From Eublepharis macularius (lineage: Eukaryota; Chordata; Lepidosauria; Squamata; Eublepharidae), in the NCBI RefSeq assembly GCF_028583425.1, contig NC_072791.1, positions 198,004,311-198,068,310 of the forward strand: a stretch of DNA of 64,000 bases, written 5' to 3'. Under the pieces are notes generated by a model. That model saw only the letters and a program-made list of their open reading frames with translations. It searched no databases and was not told the origin of the DNA. This document shows positions 59,701 to 64,000 of the stretch, one piece after another; the first letter of the stretch is position 1, and each line of letters starts with the position of its first letter. Made by a program: the position numbers and the translations under genes.

Positions 59701-62700
59701 AGAGTTGTGGGGAATCTGAAAGCTCCTTACTGTGCTGCGATTTTTTTTTTGTCTTAATGAAACGTTATCATCACACAACTGTTGTCCATTGAGAAGGTAA
59801 TGAGCAAAATAAGATCTCACGTTTATGTGAAGTTCTGCCTTACATGGTCTGGGTCTGAAATCCTATATTTATTTAGATAAACAGGATTTCCAAAGTCACT
59901 TGTTACCTTCTCCCCTATGGTGTGCGAGGCAGGGGAGGAGCTAGGGCAAAGTGTGCAAGCTCTGAGGACCACTCCAAGGTACCAAATAATAAATCAGCAG
60001 CCCCAGGTTAAACTGTGAGTGCCACACTGGTAGGCTGTCCTTTGGTAGGAATATATTTTGTTCTCCTTTTATCAGGGCTATTGATTTCATTTGAAAGATT
60101 TAAGTGGAGCTTCAGTGTAACTAATTTATGTTTAGTGGGTATGACTCTGCTCCAAAGAGTACTTTTAGAAAAGAATTATGGGACATTCCAGTTCTTGGAT
60201 CAGATCAATTTATATCTCTTAAACGTAGAGAGATTTCTTTTTTGTTTGTTTGTTCCAGTTCATTTTTCTTAAGTTTGTATGTATTTCTATCCAATTTCAG
60301 GAGACACAGGAGTACACACGAAATGTTGTTAGGTACTGCCTAGAAGCACTTCAAGACTGGTTTGATGCGATCAACTTCGTAGATGAGGTATGTGTGTTTA
60401 ACTCGGCATTGTGGGAGTAAGCTCCACAGTGAAATTCAGACACTGTCTTCTCAGAGCCATTTCACTTAAAATAACGTGCTGCCTTGCTTATCCTAGAACC
60501 CCACATTTCTCATCAGCTTGGAAATGCTGACAATCCCTTTCTTTCATGTATTTTGAGGCCTTTCTGCATTCTCAAAGGCAGGATGTGTGAAGAACATGCT
60601 TTATTTTAGTAGCAGCATTTCTGGAAATGTTTTTTGGGGTTTGCATTTACTTTTTAAAAATCCTTCTCCATAGTTGTAAAGGCTGGAATACTTTTTTTTT
60701 TAATGTTAAATGATTCTCAGGATTTTAATAAACTAGCAGAATGCTCATCATGACAAATGGTGTGTGCGTGTGCGCATGGTGGGGGGAGAGCTTTGCATTG
60801 ACCATCCAGTTCTCTCCCACCCTTCCTCCAAGGAGTTCAGGGTGGCTAATCGAGTTCTCACCTCCATTGTGTTCTTACAACAACCCTGTGAGGTAGGCTG
60901 AGACACTTACTGACCCACGGTTAGTCAATGAGCTTCATAACTGAGTGGGGATTTGCATGTGAGTTTTCCCAGTTGTAATCAGTCACTCTGACCTCTGTGC
61001 CGTTACCATTTCTCCTTTCAAAGGCTGCATGGCTCCTCCCTCTACTGTAATCCCCTATTCGTTCTTGGAGTTCTCTGTCAGTGCAAATGAAATGAGGCCA
61101 TCAGGTATCATGGTGGAGGGTAGGTTTTATCCTTGCAAAAGCAATGTCTCTCACAATCCTTTTCCAAGCCTAAAAGAGGGGAAATATGAATGAGGTTAAT
61201 AGTGTATAAATGGACTCATGTATTCTTTTAGATAGTGAAATGATTCTGTCTGTCTCTTTCTCTTTTACTGCATTGCAGCCTACTCCGAATCAGGTCACTT
61301 TTCATTTACCACTGCATCGTTACTATGCTATGTTTCTGAGTAAGGTAGGTGAATGTTGTTTTTTCCCCTTTGGAGGAAAGGAATGCTTGTTTAGCTTTAA
61401 ATGTTTTAATGTTCTGACAAAATATTTACTCATTTTTTGCTTGTAGGCTATTAAGTGTCAAGAAATAGATCTGGATTCCCTTCTCCCAGACCAGGAGATG
61501 CTGATGAAGTTAATGGTTCACCCTCTTCAAATTCAGGTGAGTGATCAGCTACTGGGTGGTTGGTATACTGTACTTTTTTTTTGCAATGGGCAAAAATGTG
61601 TGAAGGGACCATCATAGGGGAAATAGTGCTCAATGTGGGAAGATTTCCTGTTCCTTTGGTTGCTGCCCCAGCTCTGGTGAAGTCTGCGAAACATCATAGC
61701 AGAGCAGGTTTGGGGAAATGGGTTGTTGTGGATTTTCTGGGCTGTATAGCCGTGGTCTTGGCATTGTAGTTCCTGACGTTTTGCCAGCAGCTGTGACTGG
61801 CATCTTCAGAGGTGTAGCACCAAAAGACAGAGATCTCTCAGTGTCACAGTGAGAGATCTCTGCCTTTTGGTGCTACACCTCTGAAGATGCCAGTCACAGC
61901 TGCTGGCGGAAACATCAGGAACTACAATGCCAAGACTACGGCTATACAGCCCGGAAAATCCACAACAACCATCGTTTTCCGGCCGTGAAAGCCTTTGACA
62001 ATATATAGGTTTGGGGAAAGATTGCAGGAAAGAGGGATGGGGGGAACCAGGAAGGTGCATGAAAGTGTCTTGATGCTGTGGAGAAATGGGGAGACGCCCA
62101 CTTCCCAATAGCATCCAAGTCCAGGCAAACAATCCTTGTGTTAAGTGACTTGTATCTTGGAACATGATTCAGAAGAAATGCAGCCACACAGAAAGGTATC
62201 AGGACCCCACATAACAACTGTTGATTGTTTGCACTACAAAGTCAAACTTTAGGGTATGCCTAAAGGTTTTATCAGTCATTCAAAATCTGAATATACTGAC
62301 AGACATACTCTTGATCCAACATGGGGTTGGATCTAACCAATTTTTCTGCTAGTGAAAAAGAGAAAGAAGGGAATCCCCTTTCACTACTAAAAAGTCTATG
62401 CTGGTGATCATGGTGAACTAAAGTTATGTGTGAGTGGGGCTGTAATAAGGAGGGGAACTGGGTGAGATTGAGTGAAAAACCTGGCAGAATCCAACCCCAA
62501 AATTTGTTCTCACTTTTTTTTTTGCTTTGTTTTAAAACTAGGGAAAGAAAAATGCCATGCCTAACCAATGGATCAAAGTTTTGATTATACATGCTCAAAG
62601 GGTAAAAGTAAAAACTTGAATATTGTTTTGTTTTCCTCTTTTTTGTTTTGTTTTTGGTAGGCCAGCCTCTCTGAAATCCATAGTAACATGTGGGTAAGGA

Positions 62701-62934
62701 ATGGCCTGCAGATTAAAGGACAAGCCATGACTTACGTGCAGTCTCACTTTTGTAACTCCATGATTGATCCTGACATTTACCTGTTACAGGTAGGTCCATG
62801 TTTTCAGTTGCCTCGTCTGCTCTATGTTAGTAGAGAGTTGAAGAGTGATGACTAATGCATATGTGCTTTTTAAAAAAACAGGTCTGTGCTTCTAGACTTG
62901 ACCCAGATTATTTTATTTCCTCGGTGTTTGAAAG
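27772..62934 (+). CDS. UBR3: UBR3, E3 ubiquitin ligase, first 15 coding exons (partial)
   Basis: N-terminal 706 residues of the UBR-family RING-type E3 ligase UBR3; the gene continues beyond the window (the family protein is about 1,890 residues and its RING lies in the C-terminal half). Exons: 27772-28232, 38382-38521, 39488-39646, 43612-43755, 44299-44348, 47314-47380, 50638-50768, 53135-53363, 55278-55457, 57269-57402, 60301-60387, 61279-61344, 61447-61536, 62661-62789, 62882-62934. They sum to 2,120 bp with every GT-AG junction in phase and no stop. The UBR box (about residues 92-160) shows C105, C108, C117, C120, H126, H129, C142, C144 and exon 2 C156/H159 as candidate zinc ligands. The start is supported by an in-frame TGA at 27733-27735 and by Kozak-like ccgtcATGG. 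Confidence 0.96.
28640..28868 (-). mobile_element. MIR/CORE-like SINE in UBR3 intron 1
   Basis: Reverse complement keeps an intact B box (ggttcgaatcccac), the core ccttgggtaagccac and an A-box-like end at ttaaccactatgc. Confidence 0.75.
28869..30429. other. UBR3 intron 1, mostly unassigned
   Basis: Contains a truncated MIR-like SINE tail at about 29548-29615 (tttatatactgcccttctgg). There are GT-rich stretches near 29470-29490, 29660 and 30183-30260. No coding signal. Confidence 0.35.
30430..30745 (+). repeat. Two adjacent repeats: foldback arm and MIR-like SINE
   Basis: 30430-30530 is an arm of the self-complementary family (ggtggcaccataaagactaac, cttttgtgaattatagctc). 30555-30745 is a + strand MIR/CORE-like SINE (gaatccccactctgcc, ctcacagggttgttgtgagg) ending in aaaggtggggtataaatt. 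Confidence 0.6.
30983..31260 (-). mobile_element. Penelope-like GIY-YIG endonuclease fragment
   Basis: The minus-strand translation contains RNHYIQKPMGEHFNLSGHTI and TDLKITVLLKNLKG. The pattern pMgEHFNLsGH followed by a D(L)K(I) strand is typical of the endonuclease domain of Penelope-like elements. Only this domain is seen. Confidence 0.5.
31261..34380. other. UBR3 intron 1, unassigned
   Basis: About 3 kb with no identified repeat. Contains G runs at about 31706 and 33402 and a C run near 33541. At 33841-34276 both strands stay open for about 120-140 codons without a recognisable domain (see findings). Confidence 0.3.
34430..34620 (-). mobile_element. 5S rRNA-headed SINE
   Basis: Reverse complement carries gatcttgtcagatctcagaagctaagcagg-like 5S sequence and ttggatgggagacc. 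The tail (tggcaacccctggtggag, ggcaatggcaaacc) is BovB-like. Confidence 0.7.
35041..35756 (+). mobile_element. Penelope-like element with inverted terminal repeats
   Basis: Left arm 35041-35190 and right arm about 35571-35728 are inverted copies (gttgtgggttttccgggctg, cgtttcgccagcagctgtgg, gatctctcagtgtcacagtg). A 16-bp direct repeat tatcttgattttggtt flanks the insert at 35025-35040 and 35757-35772. The interior encodes an endonuclease-end stretch TSNYFVRLHREAIEIHKHKQ (about 35263 on). There is no reverse transcriptase, so the copy is truncated. Confidence 0.8.
36001..37029. other. UBR3 intron 1, unassigned
   Basis: No gene or repeat recognised. The 130-codon frame at 36441-36833 has a hydrophobic start but no supporting signal. 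Confidence 0.3.
37030..37230 (-). mobile_element. MIR/CORE-like SINE, old
   Basis: Diverged minus-strand copy: atcctcacaacaatgccgtaaggtag, gagcgagtgacccaaagtgagc, cattctaatcactgctgtgcc. Confidence 0.55.
37273..37860 (+). mobile_element. 5'-truncated L1 insertion with 14-bp target duplication
   Basis: Encodes the C-terminal end of L1 ORF2 (ITGYKIPFDPEILFLNQWN.., DRRLEKVWDHYIQEKIYDRK) from about 37315 to 37674. A 3' UTR follows and ends at an aataataaagatttttttt tail. The flanking direct repeat aaagatctgctgac is at 37259-37272 and 37861-37874. The last frame is intact over about 119 codons, so the insert is fairly young. Confidence 0.85.
38382..38521 (+). CDS. UBR3: UBR3 exon 2 (end of UBR box)
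   Basis: Acceptor ..tggtttacag, donor gtatgg. Residues 154-200: (G)FCKRHRIKSSSEVPSVPKDL and LVLPQFIFCLIQYLREGYNE. FC and RH supply the last candidate zinc ligands of the UBR box. The preceding intron is 10.1 kb. Confidence 0.95.
38522..39487. other. UBR3 intron 2, unassigned
   Basis: No clear repeat. A G-run lies at about 39031-39041. Confidence 0.3.
39488..39646 (+). CDS. UBR3: UBR3 exon 3
   Basis: Acceptor ..cctccccag, donor gtgagt. Residues 201-253, including PSEKDLQKVLQILEPHISFL and MGGAMRSVLTQVLTNQQ. 159 bp, phase 1 to 1. Confidence 0.95.
39647..43611. other. UBR3 intron 3 with several unassigned or partial repeats
   Basis: Holds an ATTTGGA/ATTCTGAAT-rich region (40230-41120, see findings) and an (ATGT)n microsatellite at about 41684-41716. 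It also holds a reverse LINE/SINE 3' tail at about 42650-42760 and a CR1/L3-like 3' UTR fragment at about 43240-43570 (gtcatgaaggactttagagttaa, accagcaccttaaattggac). The remainder is unassigned. Confidence 0.4.
43612..43755 (+). CDS. UBR3: UBR3 exon 4
   Basis: Acceptor ..gtattttaag, donor gttggt (weak but in register). Residues 254-301: GGENACAKKSHEKYLVALKG and SGLTFPEDKVVCGVQEQAAG. 144 bp, phase 1 to 1. Confidence 0.94.
44299..44348 (+). CDS. UBR3: UBR3 exon 5
   Basis: Acceptor ..ttcacaag, donor gtgaga. Encodes CAGATPASGQGDSSDE, the start of an acidic/serine linker; 50 bp, phase 1 to 0. Confidence 0.92.
44349..47313. other. UBR3 intron 5, unassigned
   Basis: About 3 kb without recognised repeats. 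Two perfect or near-perfect small hairpins lie at about 46281-46322 and 46338-46371. Confidence 0.3.
47314..47380 (+). CDS. UBR3: UBR3 exon 6
   Basis: Acceptor ..ctgcctcag, donor gtacat. Encodes EDQDGSQGVGKRKRVKLSST then TK. The acidic patch followed by KRKRVK could act as a nuclear localisation signal (inference). 67 bp, phase 0 to 1. Confidence 0.95.
47381..49574. other. UBR3 intron 6, first part
   Basis: Mostly unassigned. About 48990-49260 belongs to a GAAGG/TCTTCC-rich family also seen at 54880-55030 and 56840-57045. It contains a perfect 17-bp stem hairpin at 49182-49219. Confidence 0.35.
49575..49745. repeat. TTCGTG/CACGAA-rich interspersed repeat
   Basis: Repeated CACGAAT, CACGAAA and TTCACGAA motifs ending in catgcccatgtctag. 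It is inverse to the copy at 13385-13640. Confidence 0.5.
50190..50420. repeat. GC-richer block ending in ggatccaacc, likely repeat
   Basis: Contrasts with its AT-rich surroundings. Starts cctggatcccacctagg and ends gccaggatccaaccc, a phrase that recurs in related form near 13645, 62330 and 62490. Family not identified. Confidence 0.35.
50638..50768 (+). CDS. UBR3: UBR3 exon 7
   Basis: Acceptor ..tttttatacag, donor gtatat. Residues 341-384: QSIMDVLKHKCFLEELLFWT and IKYEFPQKMVTFLLNMLPDQ. 131 bp, phase 1 to 0. Confidence 0.96.
51214..52330. mobile_element. hAT-like DNA element with nested insert
   Basis: Left end caatgttccctctaagc and right end ttagtgggaacactg are inverted. The 8-bp flanks attcaggg (51206-51213) and attcgggc (52331-52338) agree at 6 of 8, as expected for an aged hAT target duplication. 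Near the right end agctg/gctcac words recur. An arm of the self-complementary family (51816-51925) is inserted inside. No transposase was seen. Confidence 0.6.
52339..53134. other. UBR3 intron 7, last part, unassigned
   Basis: No recognised repeat or coding signal. Confidence 0.3.
53135..53363 (+). CDS. UBR3: UBR3 exon 8
   Basis: Acceptor ..ataccttgcag, donor gttggt. Residues 385-460, highly conserved: AFTKTFVQHYAFIMKTLKKS, IVHISVQLFSNEELARQVTE, VTVLLYMMESCLIKSELQ. 229 bp, phase 0 to 1. Confidence 0.97.
53364..54239. other. UBR3 intron 8, first part, unassigned
   Basis: No recognised repeat. A G-run lies at about 53926-53934. Confidence 0.3.
54240..54415 (+). repeat. LINE/SINE 3' end (aaggcggactataaat tail)
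   Basis: Ends in taaaccgccttgagtctcag..aaggcggactataaatgac then (ata)aataaata. This is the standard 3' terminus of several squamate retroelements. Related tails are at 58160-58215 (+) and 20420-20480 (-). Confidence 0.6.
55065..55235 (+). mobile_element. MIR/CORE-like SINE just before exon 9
   Basis: Plus-strand copy: gtttgggctgcaaatcagaa (A-box side), gatttgaatcccgctt (B box), ttgccttggataagccactc (core). It ends about 40 bp upstream of the UBR3 exon 9 acceptor. Confidence 0.65.
55278..55457 (+). CDS. UBR3: UBR3 exon 9
   Basis: Acceptor ..attttcttctag, donor gtatgt. Residues 461-520: EENSLHVVVNCGEALLKNNT, YWPLVSDFINILSHQSVAKK, WMNFVSFFQ. 180 bp, phase 1 to 1. Confidence 0.97.
55458..57268. 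other. UBR3 intron 9, mostly unassigned
   Basis: Contains a short telomere-like motif (55878-55893) and an old + strand MIR-like SINE at about 56590-56790 (ccccatctgtaatatggggatgataat). A copy of the GAAGG-rich family lies at about 56840-57045. Confidence 0.4.
57269..57402 (+). CDS. UBR3: UBR3 exon 10
   Basis: Acceptor ..gtttcaatctag, donor gtaagt. Residues 521-565: MNLNKRELNEHVEFESQTYY and AAFAAELEACAQPMWGLLSH. 134 bp, phase 1 to 0. Confidence 0.97.
57403..60300. other. UBR3 intron 10 with CR1-like fragments
   Basis: 58160-58215 is a retroelement tail. 58220-58640 resembles a CR1/L3 3' UTR (ttctagctgctacgttctggatcagttg, gcagtaagtagtccaac). 58740-58850 is a reverse tail fragment. The rest is unassigned. 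Confidence 0.4.
60301..60387 (+). CDS. UBR3: UBR3 exon 11
   Basis: Acceptor ..tccaatttcag, donor gtatgt. Residues 566-594: ETQEYTRNVVRYCLEALQDW then FDAINFVDE. 87 bp, phase 0 to 0. Confidence 0.96.
60388..61278. other. UBR3 intron 11 with a MIR-like SINE
   Basis: About 60820-61010 is a minus-strand MIR/CORE-like SINE (acaacaaccctgtgaggtagg, ctgacccacggttagtcaatg). Otherwise unassigned. Confidence 0.5.
61279..61344 (+). CDS. UBR3: UBR3 exon 12
   Basis: Acceptor ..tgcattgcag, donor gtaggt. Encodes PTPNQVTFHLPLHRYYAMFL SK; 66 bp, phase 0 to 0. Confidence 0.96.
61447..61536 (+). CDS. UBR3: UBR3 exon 13
   Basis: Acceptor ..tttgcttgtag, donor gtgagt. Encodes AIKCQEIDLDSLLPDQEMLM then KLMVHPLQIQ; 90 bp, phase 0 to 0. 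The intron before it is only 102 bp. Confidence 0.96.
61719..62006. mobile_element. 288-bp palindrome made of Penelope-like terminal repeats
   Basis: Two inverted copies of the terminal repeat seen at 35041-35756 meet almost head to head (arms about 61722-61845 and 61850-61973, centre near 61847). A 13-bp direct repeat aggtttggggaaa flanks it at 61706-61718 and 62007-62019. No interior domain remains. It shares the ccggccgtgaaagcctt end with the larger element. Confidence 0.85.
62020..62660. other. UBR3 intron 13 remainder
   Basis: Contains a possible short repeat between ggggttggatctaacc (62323 on) and cagaatccaaccc (about 62485). Otherwise unassigned. Confidence 0.35.
62661..62789 (+). CDS. 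UBR3: UBR3 exon 14
   Basis: Acceptor ..tgtttttggtag, donor gtaggt. Residues 647-689: ASLSEIHSNMWVRNGLQIKG and QAMTYVQSHFCNSMIDPDIY LLQ. 129 bp, phase 0 to 0. Confidence 0.97.
62882..62934 (+). CDS. UBR3: UBR3 exon 15 (last in window)
   Basis: Acceptor ..ttaaaaaaacag, donor gtaagg. Encodes VCASRLDPDYFISSVFE plus two bases of Arg; 53 bp, leaving in phase 2. The preceding intron is only 92 bp. Confidence 0.95.
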
Positions 62935-64000
62935 GTAAGGTATTGTATTAATATTTTTTAAAAGTGTGCTATGTACGTATGGGATGAGGGATGCTGTGGC
63001 TCAAGCACTTTAACAATCTCCTCTCTGATTAAATTCAGTGCAAGCATTTGGGAGAATGACAAGCAAACTTGGTGAATTATTTCTTCCATCTTTTTTAGTT
63101 TTCCCTGTTCTTGTGAGAAGTGTCTCTAATGTGCCTTATCATTCAAGGAGAGGAACTGTAGCTTAAAATTTTTTTTCAGTTGGGGTTCTCTTTCATAGCA
63201 TTTCTTAGTATGTGCCATGCTCTTAAACCTCTTGGTGATGTATTTTCTGAGGTTGGTTGGAAAATGTGTCAAAGCGAGGGTTTAACAAAGCATGAGAACC
63301 TATAGAGGACTATTTTATTAATAGAAAAGGAAGCAAAACAAGACACTTTCGCTGCTGCTTGTGTTCAGTCATTCTGATGTTTTTTAACATCTAGTATTGA
63401 CCTGATAAATAAATATGAATGGAATCAGAGTGTCTGCAATAAAGTAAGCATAACAATGATTGGAAAGTCCTTTATTGTGTTGAAAAGCAGGCATGTATGT
63501 TTGTGGTTCTCCTGAATATTAATTGGCATCTCCTTCTCGCTGTCCAGTGTTAATGGCATTGGGAGGATCATAGGAGTATGTACTTGCTCTCTGTCTTTCC
63601 ATTAACACCAGGAAAAAGAAAAACAGCCCAAACTGATAGTGCCATATAACAGCACTTCCCCCGTGACAGCCTGAAGGCGTGGATAGAAGTGAAAAGGCTA
63701 CTAGAGAGAACAGTATTTGTGCAAGCACAGTGTGATCTGAGTGATGAACCCAAAAAGGTTGTTTGCAAGGTTAAATAAGGATGCTTCCTTTTTTTAAAAA
63801 ACAGCCAGATCCTGTACTGTTTAGCAAGTATTGTGTATGGTCCAGAGAATGCTAAAAAGGCACATGATGCTGTTGTATTGTTAAAGCTAGGAAGAGTCAG
63901 CTTGGTCAGTTCCTGGAGGGGCAACTGCCGGAGAGTTTTGTGTGAGAGCAGCAGAAGATAAGTTCAATACATGTTGATCCGTTGCATCTTTCAGTTTGTT
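62935..64000. other. UBR3 intron 15 to window end
   Basis: No further exon was found. Reverse frames at 63519-63924 show no family resemblance. Confidence 0.35.

Overview
The window looks like nuclear DNA from a squamate reptile (a lizard-like genome; species not resolvable by eye). The evidence is three vertebrate genes with large introns and canonical GT-AG splicing, plus a squamate-type repeat load: BovB/RTE LINEs, tRNA-headed and 5S-headed Sauria-type SINEs, MIR/CORE-like SINEs, CR1/L3 LINEs, L1, and Penelope-like elements (PLEs) with inverted terminal repeats. Gene content and order (SSB >, < METTL5, UBR3 >) match the block I know from human 2q31.1.

Layout. (1) 1-9887: the last two coding exons of SSB (La protein), + strand, separated by an 8.9-kb intron filled by a BovB fragment, a Sauria-type SINE and a long decayed L1. 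(2) 9932-17330: all seven coding exons of METTL5, the 18S rRNA m6A methyltransferase, - strand, tail-to-tail with SSB. The two stop codons are only 44 bp apart and each gene has a poly(A) signal inside the other's terminal exon region. (3) 17.3-27.4 kb: METTL5 upstream / intergenic DNA, rich in repeats and foldback elements. A CR1/L3 LINE runs to the edge of the UBR3 CpG island. Inside that LINE lies an inverted, CpG-decayed copy (about 97 bp) of the UBR3 start-codon region, the most unusual object in the window. (4) 27772-64000: the first fifteen coding exons of UBR3 (about 706 of roughly 1,890 residues), + strand, with a zinc-binding UBR box split across exons 1 and 2. All exon phases join without a break. 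UBR3 introns carry nested BovB/5S-SINE/PLE insertions, a 5'-truncated L1 with target-site duplication, a hAT-like element, a 288-bp PLE-derived palindrome, and one possible in-frame cassette exon.

The three genes do not form a pathway operon. SSB (nascent Pol III RNA chaperone) and METTL5 (rRNA methylation) are RNA-metabolism genes sharing a 3' border. METTL5 and UBR3 (E3 ubiquitin ligase) are head-to-head but about 10 kb apart between start codons. No operon, CRISPR array, prophage or functional tRNA/rRNA gene was found. Exon boundaries were read by hand from splice sites and protein similarity; repeat family names are from memory of consensus features and were not searched.
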